DNA of 64,000 bases, taken from the NCBI RefSeq assembly GCF_004801905.1, contig NZ_SSSN01000007.1, forward strand, positions 186,001 through 250,000, read 5' to 3'. Position 1 is the first letter of the stretch. The number at the start of each line of letters is the position of its first letter. The translations under genes and the position numbers were made by a program. Of the stretch, positions 55,095-63,023 are shown piece by piece. The DNA is from Orlajensenia flava (GTDB lineage: Bacteria > Actinomycetota > Actinomycetes > Actinomycetales > Microbacteriaceae). The notes beneath the pieces were generated by a model. The model was not told the origin of the DNA, made no database searches, and worked only from the letters and a program-made list of their open reading frames with translations.

Positions 55095-55259
55095 CGACCG
55101 GGCGTGCGACGCTGAGCGCGGGAGATTCGCGGGCACCATCAGCGGGTTCACGCCTCATCGCCCGCGATCGGCGGGGTGGAATACCCGCCGCCTACACTGT
55201 GTTGTATCGGTCAGCGAGCGTCCATCCCGGTCGCGCGCCGCGTTTCACAAGGAGTTCCA

Positions 55260-56225
55260 GTGCGTCAGCTCATCATCATCGGATCGGGCCCTGCCGGTTA
55301 CACGGCGGCCATCTACGCCGCCCGTGCGCAGTTGCAGCCCCTTCTCATCGCCAGCTCGGTGGAGGCCGGCGGCGAACTGATGAACACCACCGAGGTGGAG
55401 AACTTCCCGGGCTTCCCGGAGGGCATCCAAGGACCCGAGCTCATGATGTCGATGCAGCAGCAGGCTGAGCGCTTCGGCACCGAGGTCGTCTACGACGACG
55501 TGGTGCGCCTCGAACTCGACGGCGACGTCAAGAAGGTCACCCTCGGCTCGGGGGTCACGCACGAGGCTCAGGCCGTCATCTTCGCCACCGGCTCGGCCTA
55601 TCGCAAGCTCGGCCTCTCCGACGAGGAGCGTCTGTCGGGTAGAGGCGTGTCCTGGTGCGCGACGTGCGACGGCTTCTTCTTCAAGGAGAAGGTCATCGCG
55701 GTCGTCGGCGGCGGTGACTCGGCGATGGAGGAGGCGACGTTCCTCAGCCGCTTCGGTTCCAAGGTCGTCGTCATCCACCGCAAGGACACCCTTCGAGCGT
55801 CGAAGATCATGCAGGAGCGCGCGTTCAACGACCCCAAGATCGAGTTCGTCTGGAACAGCGAGGTCGTCGGCATCACGGGAACGGATGCCGTCACCGGGCT
55901 CATCCTTCGCGACACCGTTGACGGGTCGGAGCGTGAGCTCGAGGTCGGTGGACTGTTCATCGCCATCGGCAACGACGCGCGCACCCACCTCGTCCATGGT
56001 CAGCTCGACTTGACCACCGAGGGCACCATCGCTGTCGATGGTCGAAGCTCGAAGACTTCCCTCACCGGGGTTTTCGCTGCCGGCGACGTGATCGATCCCC
56101 ACTACCGCCAAGCGGTCACCGCTGCCGGCTCGGGAACGGTGGCCGCCTTGGACGCCGAACACTACCTGGCCCAGCTCGGCGACTCGGTCGTCGCTGAGGC
56201 CGAGGAGATCGTCGCAGCCCACTGA
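55260..56225 (+). CDS. trxB: Thioredoxin reductase
   Basis: 321 residues from GTG 55260 with AAGGAG upstream. FAD motif 'LIIIGSGPAGYTAAIYAARA', redox centre CATC ('SWCATCDGFF'), NADPH motif 'VAVVGGGDSAMEEATFLSRF' with following 'HRKD.LRASKIMQERAF', and FAD end 'GVFAAGDVIDPHYRQAVTAAGSGTVAALDAEHYL'. It reduces thioredoxin with NADPH. A TACACT -10-like element at 55193-55198 lies upstream. The neighbouring trxA is its substrate. Confidence 0.97.
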   Translation: MRQLIIIGSGPAGYTAAIYAARAQLQPLLIASSVEAGGELMNTTEVENFPGFPEGIQGPELMMSMQQQAERFGTEVVYDDVVRLELDGDVKKVTLGSGVTHEAQAVIFATGSAYRKLGLSDEERLSGRGVSWCATCDGFFFKEKVIAVVGGGDSAMEEATFLSRFGSKVVVIHRKDTLRASKIMQERAFNDPKIEFVWNSEVVGITGTDAVTGLILRDTVDGSERELEVGGLFIAIGNDARTHLVHGQLDLTTEGTIAVDGRSSKTSLTGVFAAGDVIDPHYRQAVTAAGSGTVAALDAEHYLAQLGDSVVAEAEEIVAAH

Positions 56226-56270
56226 GGCCGCGCATCCGTTTCACCATCGTTTCAACAAAGGAGATCAGCA

Positions 56271-56594
56271 ATGACCGCACGTGCAGTCACCGACGCCACC
56301 TTCGACCAAGAAGTGCTGAAGAGTGACAAGACCGTTCTCGTCGACTTCTGGGCCGAGTGGTGCGGCCCGTGTCGCGCCGTGAGCCCCATCCTCGACCAGA
56401 TCGCGACGGAGCACTCCGACAAGCTCGAGATCGTCAAGGTCAACGTCGACGAGAACCCGCAGCTCGCGATGAAGTACCAGATCACCTCCATCCCCGCGAT
56501 GAAGGTGTATCAGGGTGGCGAGGTCGTCAAGACCGTCATCGGTGCCAAGCCGAAGCCCGCCCTCGAAGCCGACCTGGCCGCCTACCTCGCGTAG
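56271..56594 (+). CDS. trxA: Thioredoxin
   Basis: 107 residues from ATG 56271 with AAAGGAG upstream. Active site WCGPC with Cys31 and Cys34, 'VDFWAEWCGPCRAVSPILDQIA', then 'KLEIVKVNVDENPQLAMKYQITSIPAMKVYQGGEVV' with the cis-proline. Standard length. It is 45 bases downstream of trxB and ends in a strong terminator. Confidence 0.97.
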   Translation: MTARAVTDATFDQEVLKSDKTVLVDFWAEWCGPCRAVSPILDQIATEHSDKLEIVKVNVDENPQLAMKYQITSIPAMKVYQGGEVVKTVIGAKPKPALEADLAAYLA

Positions 56595-56615
56595 CCGGCA
56601 ACCTGGTCGAACCCA

Positions 56616-56646
56616 GACCCGCCCGGCTCACGCCGGGCGGGTCTTT
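56616..56646 (+). terminator. Terminator of trxB-trxA
   Basis: Perfect 12-base stem GACCCGCCCGGC (56616-56627) and its complement (56632-56643), loop TCAC, followed by TTTCG. Confidence 0.9.
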
Positions 56647-56718
56647 CGCGTCCCGGGCCCGTCACAGCCCGCGGGGCACCACCAATAGCATGGACATCTC
56701 ACAGAACGGATTCCTCCC

Positions 56719-58026
56719 GTGACCGAACAGCTCCCGACCGGCACCAACCTCGACCCGTGGTTCGACCACTACGCCGAGCGAGCCGCCGGTCTGCGCGCCT
56801 CGGAGGTGCGTGCTTTGTTCGCCGTCGCATCACGGCCCGAGGTGGTCTCACTCGCGGGGGGCATGCCGTTCGTGTCTGCGCTTCCGGAGGATCTCGTGCA
56901 GGGCTCCATCGATGAAGTCATGCGCACCGAGGGACCTGTAGCACTGCAATACGGCTCTGGTCAGGGATTTCCTCGACTCCGTGAGCAGATCCTCGACGTC
57001 ATGGCGCTTGAGGGGATTCGCGCCAACGCCGACGACATCGTGGTGACGACCGGCTCTCAGCACGCACTCGAGCTGGTCAGCAAGCTTTTCCTCGATCCAG
57101 GTGACGTCGTGCTGGCCGAGGGACCCAGCTACGTGACGGCCATGGTGATCTTCCGCTCCTATCAGGCTGACGTCGATCACGTGCCGATGGATGAGCACGG
57201 CCTCATTCCCGAGGCGCTTCGGGAGCACATCGCGGCGTTGCGTTCGCAAGGGCGCACGATCAAGCTTCTCTACACGATCCCGAGCTTCCACAACCCGGCA
57301 GGAGTGACACTGTCGTGGGAGCGTCGGCTGGAGATCCTCCAGATCGCTCGCGAGAACGACATCCTCGTGCTGGAGGACAACCCGTACGGGCTGCTCTACT
57401 TCGACCGCCCAGCACCCGACGCTCTCCGTTCGGTCGAGGAGGAGGGCGTCATCTACCTCGGGACCTTCTCGAAGACCCTGGCCCCCGGCTTCCGGGTCGG
57501 ATGGGCGCTCGCTCCTCATGCGATCAGGGAGAAGCTCGTCCTCGCGAACGAGGCCGCCATTTTGTGCCCGAGCTCGTTCAGCCAGTTGGTCATCTCCAAA
57601 TATCTGGAGACGGCCGATTGGAAGGGGCAGATCAACACCTTCCGCGGGGTCTACCACGAGCGCAAGAACGCCATGATCTCGGCACTCGAGGAGCATCTGC
57701 CCGAGTTCAGTTGGACCAATCCTCACGGCGGGTTCTATGTGTGGGTGACCATGCCCGAGCCGCTGGACTCCAAGGCCATGCTCCCTCGTGCCGTCAAAGA
57801 ACTGGTCGCCTTCACTCCGGGGACGGCCTTCTACGGAGACGGGGGAGGGCGTCAGAACCTGCGGCTCTCGTTCTGCTATCCGACCTCCGACCAGATCAGA
57901 CTCGGCGTCCGGCGTCTGGCCAACGTCGTGCGCGGCGAACTCGATCTGCTCGAGACCTTCGCCGGCACGGGCAGCCTCACCGACACTGGCGCTCACCGCT
58001 TCACCACCCCCACCGACATGGCCTGA
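56719..58026 (+). CDS. PLP-dependent aminotransferase (class I, 2-aminoadipate transaminase-like)
   Basis: 435 residues from GTG 56719. PLP lysine K252 in 'LGTFSKTLAPGFRVGW', Asp/Tyr pair in 'LEDNPYGLLYFD', and 'PSFHNPAGVTLS'. N-terminal 'SLAGGMPFVSALPEDLV' and 'QYGSGQGFPRLREQI' match the LysN/ARO8-like group of MocR-type aminotransferases without the HTH. It transfers amino groups among amino acids and 2-oxo acids; exact substrate unknown. Eleven bases separate its stop from the ligase gene. Confidence 0.9.
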   Translation: MTEQLPTGTNLDPWFDHYAERAAGLRASEVRALFAVASRPEVVSLAGGMPFVSALPEDLVQGSIDEVMRTEGPVALQYGSGQGFPRLREQILDVMALEGIRANADDIVVTTGSQHALELVSKLFLDPGDVVLAEGPSYVTAMVIFRSYQADVDHVPMDEHGLIPEALREHIAALRSQGRTIKLLYTIPSFHNPAGVTLSWERRLEILQIARENDILVLEDNPYGLLYFDRPAPDALRSVEEEGVIYLGTFSKTLAPGFRVGWALAPHAIREKLVLANEAAILCPSSFSQLVISKYLETADWKGQINTFRGVYHERKNAMISALEEHLPEFSWTNPHGGFYVWVTMPEPLDSKAMLPRAVKELVAFTPGTAFYGDGGGRQNLRLSFCYPTSDQIRLGVRRLANVVRGELDLLETFAGTGSLTDTGAHRFTTPTDMA

Positions 58027-58036
58027 CAGGGAAACG

Positions 58037-58987
58037 ATGACCACTCACGACGTTCTCGACATCACCGTTCTCGCCGGCGGAATCTCGCACGAGCGTGATG
58101 TCTCACTGCGTTCGGGCCGTCGGGTTGCCGACGCGCTGGCTTCTGCGGGTCACACGGTGCGCGTGATCGACCCGGACGCCCACCTCCTCGATAAGCTCGC
58201 TGACCATCACCCGGACCTGATCTGGCCCGCTTTACACGGTAAGACCGGCGAGGACGGTGCTCTTCTGGGGTTGCTCGACGCCGCGGGTCATCCCACCGTG
58301 GCAGCCGGAGGCGAGAGTGCTGCGCTCGCCTGGTTCAAGCCGATCGCCTCGACCCTGGTACGAAGAGCTGGACGAGACGTTCCGCAGTCCATCACCCTGA
58401 CCCGCGAGACCTTCCGCGATCTCGGCGCCGCTCGAGTGCTGGACGTCGTGCGCTCGGCGCTGGATGGCATCGTGGTCGTCAAGCCGTCCGAAGGTGGATC
58501 GGCGCAAGGTGTCTCGATCGTGCGCGACCCGGGTCAATTGCCGCGCGCGATGGTCGACGCCTACACCTACTCCGACCTCGTCGTGATCGAGCGGTATATC
58601 GAAGGCACCGAGGTGACCGTCGCTGTAATCGATGTCGGTGATGGGCCCGAGGCGCTTCCCATCGTCGAGATCGAGCCTGTCAATGGAACGTTCACGTTCG
58701 ACGCGCGCTATAACGCGGGGGAGACCCGGTTCTTCACGCCAGCGCGACTGAGCGAGGAGACAGCAAGGAAGACGGCTGACGCGGCCGTGGCCACTCACAG
58801 GCTCCTGAGCCTCGGGCACCTGTCCCGCGTCGACTTCATCGTCGACCAGGCCGGCGAGCCGTGGTTCCTCGAAGCCAACGTCCTCCCGGGACTGACGGAG
58901 ACTTCGCTCGTCCCGCAGGCAATCGCTGCATCAGGTCGAAGCCTGGCGGACACCTACTCGCAAATCGCGCGTGCTGCCCTCGGCTGA
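58037..58987 (+). CDS. D-alanine--D-alanine ligase family protein
   Basis: 316 residues from ATG 58037. 'VLAGGISHERDVSLRSGRRVADAL' is the Ddl N-terminal domain. ATP-grasp segments are 'GIVVVKPSEGGSAQGVSIV', 'VIERYIEGTEVTVAVID' and 'PWFLEANVLPGLTETSLVPQ' with the metal Glu/Asn. It would ligate D-alanine or a related amino acid for peptidoglycan or a similar product. Whether it is the main Ddl of the cell or a paralogue cannot be told here. Translated with the aminotransferase; parS sites begin at its stop. Confidence 0.88.
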   Translation: MTTHDVLDITVLAGGISHERDVSLRSGRRVADALASAGHTVRVIDPDAHLLDKLADHHPDLIWPALHGKTGEDGALLGLLDAAGHPTVAAGGESAALAWFKPIASTLVRRAGRDVPQSITLTRETFRDLGAARVLDVVRSALDGIVVVKPSEGGSAQGVSIVRDPGQLPRAMVDAYTYSDLVVIERYIEGTEVTVAVIDVGDGPEALPIVEIEPVNGTFTFDARYNAGETRFFTPARLSEETARKTADAAVATHRLLSLGHLSRVDFIVDQAGEPWFLEANVLPGLTETSLVPQAIAASGRSLADTYSQIARAALG

Positions 58988-58988
58988 C

Positions 58989-59002
58989 GTTTCACGTGAA
59001 AC
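58989..59002. promoter_or_regulatory. parS site 1
   Basis: GTTTCACGTGAAAC, the core ParB-binding palindrome, starts two bases after the ligase stop codon. Three parS sites lie within about 125 bases here. Confidence 0.95.
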
Positions 59003-59038
59003 TCCTCGACGGCCGGTTGCACGTCGCCAACACTCCGA

Positions 59039-59054
59039 CGTTTCACGTGAAACG
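59039..59054. promoter_or_regulatory. parS site 2
   Basis: CGTTTCACGTGAAACG is a 16-base perfect palindrome around the parS core, in the gap between the ligase and parB genes. Confidence 0.95.
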
Positions 59055-59098
59055 GCCCGTCGATGCGTCCCTCTGGCGTCGGTGAGCCAACGAGATGT

Positions 59099-59112
59099 GT
59101 TTCACGTGAAAC
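59099..59112. promoter_or_regulatory. parS site 3
   Basis: GTTTCACGTGAAAC sits six bases before the 3' end of parB, with TG in front as in the full consensus. Confidence 0.95.
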
Positions 59113-59117
59113 GTGGG

Positions 59118-60092
59118 TCAGCCCGGGAAGTTGCGTTCGCCCAGTTGCTCCAAGATGCGATTGAGGTCTTGGATCGTGGCGAAGTCGATGACGATCTGAC
59201 CCTTGCGTGCACTCAGCGAGATGCGCACGCGGGTGTCCAGGCGATCACCCAGACGGTCAGCGATCTCGTCGAGGTGGCCTCGGTGCTTTCCCGCGCTCGG
59301 CCGTGCCTTGACCGGCTTCGGCTGCCCGCCCGTCACGGTGGCGGCCGCTGCTTCGGCGGCACGTACGGAGAGCTCTTCGTTGACGATCTTGTCGGCGAGA
59401 CGCTGCATGTCCTCGGAATCGACGACAGACAGGATCGCCCGTGCGTGGCCGGCACTCAGTACGCCAGCGGCCACCCGCACCTGAACGGGCTCCGGCAGCT
59501 TGAGCAGCCGCAGCGTGTTGGAGATCTGAGGTCGCGACCGGCCGATCCGTCCGGCCAACTCCTCCTGCGTGATGCCGAAGTCACTCAGTAGCTGCTGGTA
59601 TGCCGACGCCTCTTCAAGTGGATTGAGGTTGGAGCGGTGCAGGTTCTCCAGGAGTGCGTCGCGCAGCATCGCCTCGTCAGCGGTGTCCCGCACGACGGCG
59701 GGGATCGTCTCGAGGCCGACCTCACGAGTGGCGCGCAGGCGTCGCTCTCCCATGATGAGTTCGAATTTATTCGGCTCGGTCGGATGTGGTCGCACCACGA
59801 TGGGCTGCAGCACACCGAACTCGCGCACACTGTGCACGAGCTCAGCAAGATCCTCGGGATCGAACACCGTGCGCGGCTGGGCCGCGTTGGGAACGATGTC
59901 GCTCGGGTTGAGGTGGGCGAGGCGAGCACCTGGCACCGCGACCAGGTCGGGCTCGGCATCCTCTGCCGGTGATGATTGAGGAGCCGCGGGTGCTCCCGGG
60001 AAGAACACATCGACGGGGCGCGTGGGGCGCTCCTCATCGGACGTCGGAATGAGTGCGCCGATGCCACGGCCCAAACCTGTGCGTTTCGCCAT
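59118..60092 (-). CDS. parB: Chromosome-partitioning protein ParB
   Basis: 324 residues from ATG 60092, one base overlap with the parA stop (TGATG). N-terminal 'KRTGLGRGIGALIPTSDEE' is the ParA-stimulating segment. CTPase motifs 'QPRTVFDPEDLAELVHSVREFGVLQPIVVRP' and 'FELIMGERRLRATREVGLETIPAVVRD', then HTH 'LLSDFGITQEELAGRIGRSRPQISNTLRLLKLPEPV'. C-terminal dimer domain is after a short linker. It loads on the parS sites and spreads to organise origins. Confidence 0.98.
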   Translation of the reverse strand: MAKRTGLGRGIGALIPTSDEERPTRPVDVFFPGAPAAPQSSPAEDAEPDLVAVPGARLAHLNPSDIVPNAAQPRTVFDPEDLAELVHSVREFGVLQPIVVRPHPTEPNKFELIMGERRLRATREVGLETIPAVVRDTADEAMLRDALLENLHRSNLNPLEEASAYQQLLSDFGITQEELAGRIGRSRPQISNTLRLLKLPEPVQVRVAAGVLSAGHARAILSVVDSEDMQRLADKIVNEELSVRAAEAAAATVTGGQPKPVKARPSAGKHRGHLDEIADRLGDRLDTRVRISLSARKGQIVIDFATIQDLNRILEQLGERNFPG

Positions 60093-61708
60093 CAGTGACG
60101 GCCTCCTTGGGTAGCGGGAGCTCCGCGGCGTGCGATCTCTGCAGCCGCCTCGAGGTAGGACAGCGAACCCGACGACTGCGGGTCGTAGCCGATGACGCTC
60201 TGACCGTAGCTGGGCGCCTCCGACACTCGGACCGACCGCGGAATGATGGCGTCGAGGACCTGCTGGGGGAAGTGATCGCGCACATCCTGAGCAACCTGAT
60301 TCGCCAGGTTCGTGCGCGAGTCGTACATCGTCAGCAGAATCGTCGACACCGCCAAATCCGGGTTCAGGTGCTTCTCGATGAGCTCGATGTTCTTCAGCAA
60401 CTGGCTCAAACCTTCCAGTGCGTAGTACTCGCACTGGATGGGAATGAGCACCTCACTCGCGGCGACGAATGCGTTGATGGTGAGCAGGCCCAGGGACGGG
60501 GGGCAATCGATGAACACGTAGTCGTAGGGATCATCCATCGAGCGCAGGTATTCGTCGAGGGCTCGTCGGAGGCGCTGCTCGCGCGCGACCAGGGAGACGA
60601 GTTCGATCTCCGCGCCCGCCAAGTGGATGGTCGCCGGCACGCAATCGAGATCGCCGCGTTCCGGGCTGGCTTGGATGACATCACCGAGCTCGACATCCCC
60701 GATGATCACGTCGTAGACGCTCGGGGTGTCCGAACGATGCTCGACACCAAGTGCGGTGGACGCGTTGCCCTGTGGATCGAGGTCGATCACGAGAACTTTG
60801 GCCCCCGAGAGCGACAGGGCCGCGGCCAGGTTGACGGTGGTGGTCGTCTTGCCGACACCGCCCTTCTGGTTGGAGATGGTGAAGACACGGGTGGTCTGCG
60901 GGAGGGGGAGGGGTGTCTCGGTGAGGGCCTGGCGCCGACGGGTCATGTCGGCGATCTCCTGAGCGAGGGGAGTGTTCTCCTCTGGACCCGATTGTCCTTC
61001 GGGCGTCGCACCCGAGTTGCTCGGATCTGCCGCCGCCTGTGGCGTCGTCGCGACGCCGTGCACACTCTCGTCTTGTCTCCCGAGTGTCGCCTCGAGGGGT
61101 TGGCCCGCGGTCACCTCCAGGTCACCGCCAGGCTCGTTGTCGCTGTCGGACGGGAAACTGGCGACTGGATCGGAATTCGCGGGCTCATTGACCGAGCCGT
61201 CTCTCTCGTCCACTCGTCCCTCGAACGCGGACGGCGGGATCGATATGGCATCCACGTGGGCCGCCGTTGCGGCCACGTCAGGGGGAGTCGAGCCATGACT
61301 CGGCAGATCGAGTTCTGAAGCTGGGTCAGCTGAATCGACCTGATTCCCGTCTGCGACGTCAGCCGCCGACTCGCCATCCGATGCGACCGTCGAGGGATGG
61401 TCAGGAGTGTCAGCTTCCGAAGCGATCGTAGACGACATGCTCGTCTGAGAGTCGGGGTCGACAGTGCTGGCTTCAGTCGTGCTGGTGATGGAATCTCCTC
61501 GGCGGGAAGCGAATGACTCATTCTCCGATCCACCGTCGGTTTTCGGTTGCACATCGCCGTGTTTCACGTGAAACGACTCCGCCGGAACCTGCGTGCTACC
61601 CGACGATTGCGACTCGTCTGCGCCCTGTCCACCGGCCGCTGTATCGGGGGTAGCAAGCCGACTGGGCTCCCTTCGGTGGAACCAGCCGCGGCGGGTGTCA
61701 TTCGACAT
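60092..61708 (-). CDS. parA: Chromosome-partitioning ATPase ParA, with long N-terminal extension
   Basis: 538 residues from ATG 61708 (AGGAG ten bases upstream). ATG 60946 would give a 284-residue standard ParA. The ATPase starts at about 265: 'TTRVFTISNQKGGVGKTTTTVNLAAALSLSGAKVLVIDLDPQGNASTALG' (deviant Walker A), 'YVFIDCPPSLGLLTINAF'. The first about 250 residues are acidic, Ser/Asp/Glu-rich and disordered-looking. A parS site lies in this region and encodes F-H-V-K. The frame is open throughout, so the extension is plausible; which start is used is not settled. It moves origins with ParB. Confidence 0.95.
   Translation of the reverse strand: MSNDTRRGWFHRREPSRLATPDTAAGGQGADESQSSGSTQVPAESFHVKHGDVQPKTDGGSENESFASRRGDSITSTTEASTVDPDSQTSMSSTIASEADTPDHPSTVASDGESAADVADGNQVDSADPASELDLPSHGSTPPDVAATAAHVDAISIPPSAFEGRVDERDGSVNEPANSDPVASFPSDSDNEPGGDLEVTAGQPLEATLGRQDESVHGVATTPQAAADPSNSGATPEGQSGPEENTPLAQEIADMTRRRQALTETPLPLPQTTRVFTISNQKGGVGKTTTTVNLAAALSLSGAKVLVIDLDPQGNASTALGVEHRSDTPSVYDVIIGDVELGDVIQASPERGDLDCVPATIHLAGAEIELVSLVAREQRLRRALDEYLRSMDDPYDYVFIDCPPSLGLLTINAFVAASEVLIPIQCEYYALEGLSQLLKNIELIEKHLNPDLAVSTILLTMYDSRTNLANQVAQDVRDHFPQQVLDAIIPRSVRVSEAPSYGQSVIGYDPQSSGSLSYLEAAAEIARRGAPATQGGRH
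61561..61574. promoter_or_regulatory. parS site 4, inside the parA 5' region
   Basis: GTTTCACGTGAAAC with T in front. If parA starts at 61708 this site is coding (Phe-His-Val-Lys); if it starts at 60946 it is upstream sequence. Confidence 0.95.
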
Positions 61709-61840
61709 CTGCAGAGAACTCCTACGTAGCAATTTGGTCAGAGATGACGCCATCTTTCGATGATGCGATCGTCGCCTCGAACCGTGGTGGACGGCGCCGC
61801 GACTGTGGAGGGTTCACGCCCCACCGACCTCCGGGGAGGA

Positions 61841-62476
61841 CTAATCCACTGTAGCCCGAACGACCCTTGTGACCTCGCTCAGAGTGTTCTCACCGAGCAC
61901 AAGAACCTCGACGTCGGTGAGGTGAAACTTGCGTATCACCTTTGCTGCTGCCTCGACCTCGGCGGCCGCACCGGCGCCCTTCATCAGCACCAGTTGGCCA
62001 CCGGTCTTCACCAGCGGCGCCGTCAGGGGTATCAGGGTGCGGAGGGCACTCACTGCTCGCGCCGTGACCTGATCGAGCAGGGGACTCAGCCGCACCTCTT
62101 CGGCCCGGCCCCGCAACACCGCCACGTTCACCAGCCCCAGCTCATCCGCTTGAGACTGCAACCACGCGACGCGACGCTCCATGGGCTCGATGAGCACGAA
62201 GTCGACGTCCGGGCGCGCGATCGCCAGCACGAGACCCGGCAGACCGGCGCCGCTGCCGATATCGCCGACCCTCCCTGGGCGTAGCAGCGGCGCGATGATC
62301 GCACTGTTGAGAATGTGACGCGTCCACAGTCGGGGGAGTTCGAGTGGACCAATCAGACCTAGCTCTTCACCATGAACGGCGAGGTTGTGCGTGAAGCGCC
62401 GAGCCAGGTCGATTCGGTCTCCGAACAACTCAGCAGCGACCGAAGGTTCAGGCTCGACGAGGACGTCGTCGGTCAT
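61841..62476 (-). CDS. rsmG: 16S rRNA (guanine-527-N7)-methyltransferase RsmG
   Basis: 211 residues from ATG 62476. 'AAELFGDRIDLARRFTHNLAVHGEELGLIGPLELPRLWTRHILNSAIIAPLL' is the RsmG start; SAM motif 'VGDIGSGAGLPGLVLAIARPD'; 'LIEPMERRVAWLQSQADELGL' and 'VTARAVSALRTLIPLTAPLVKTGGQLVLMKG' follow. It methylates G527 of 16S rRNA; loss gives low-level streptomycin resistance. Between jag and parA as in most actinobacteria. Confidence 0.97.
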   Translation of the reverse strand: MTDDVLVEPEPSVAAELFGDRIDLARRFTHNLAVHGEELGLIGPLELPRLWTRHILNSAIIAPLLRPGRVGDIGSGAGLPGLVLAIARPDVDFVLIEPMERRVAWLQSQADELGLVNVAVLRGRAEEVRLSPLLDQVTARAVSALRTLIPLTAPLVKTGGQLVLMKGAGAAAEVEAAAKVIRKFHLTDVEVLVLGENTLSEVTRVVRATVD

Positions 62477-62492
62477 CGTCGAGCGTCTCGGT

Positions 62493-62506
62493 GTTTCACG
62501 TGAAAC
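62493..62506. promoter_or_regulatory. parS site 5
   Basis: GTTTCACGTGAAAC lies in the 31-base gap between jag and rsmG, 17 bases before the rsmG start, and may also affect rsmG expression. Confidence 0.95.
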
Positions 62507-62507
62507 G

Positions 62508-63002
62508 TCACGCAGGAGTGATGACGGTATGACGCTCGGAACCCTCGCCGCGTGACTCGGAGACGTATCCGCGTTCAGCGACCACGTCGTGCACGAGCTT
62601 GCGCTCGTATGAGGACATGGGGGGGAGAGCCGCCTCACTCGAGCCGGCTTCGATGCGCTCGATGGCGCGGCCGACGAGAGCGGCCAACTCTGCCTGACGG
62701 GCGTCTCGGGATCCGCCGATGTCGAGGATGAGGCGAGAGAAGACACCGGTCTTCGACTGGACCGCCAGCCGTGTGAGTTCCTGCAGGGCGTTCACGGCCT
62801 CGGGATTCGCCAGCACGCGGAGGTTGGTGCCGTCATCTGCGTTGACGGACACGTAGGCGCGTCCGTTACGAGCGTCGATGTCGATGTCGCCATCGATGTC
62901 GCAGATGTCGAGGAGCTCCTCGATGTAGTCGGCAGCGACATCGCCTTCACGATCGAGTTGCTCGCGCGTGGCGGTCTGGGTGTCGTTCTGAACGTCGGTC
63001 AT
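62508..63002 (-). CDS. Jag/KhpB family RNA-binding protein (KH + R3H)
   Basis: 164 residues from ATG 63002. KH-like part about 20-95 ('AADYIEELLDICDIDGDIDIDARNGRAYVSVNADDGTNLRVLANPEAVNALQELTRLAV') and R3H part ('RDARQAELAALVGRAIERI..LPPMSSYERKLVHDVVAERGYVSESRGEGSERHTVI'). It lacks the long N-terminal Jag domain of Firmicutes, as usual in actinobacteria. Binds RNA, probably regulating wall or membrane protein expression with YidC. 21 bases after yidC. Confidence 0.92.
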   Translation of the reverse strand: MTDVQNDTQTATREQLDREGDVAADYIEELLDICDIDGDIDIDARNGRAYVSVNADDGTNLRVLANPEAVNALQELTRLAVQSKTGVFSRLILDIGGSRDARQAELAALVGRAIERIEAGSSEAALPPMSSYERKLVHDVVAERGYVSESRGEGSERHTVITPA

Positions 63003-63023
63003 GGTCTCTCTCGGCTATCTGAT

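Noticed and set aside
55170-55189. GGCGGG/CCCGCC hairpin as murJ terminator
   Set aside because: Six-base GC stems occur by chance often in this DNA and no T-run follows.
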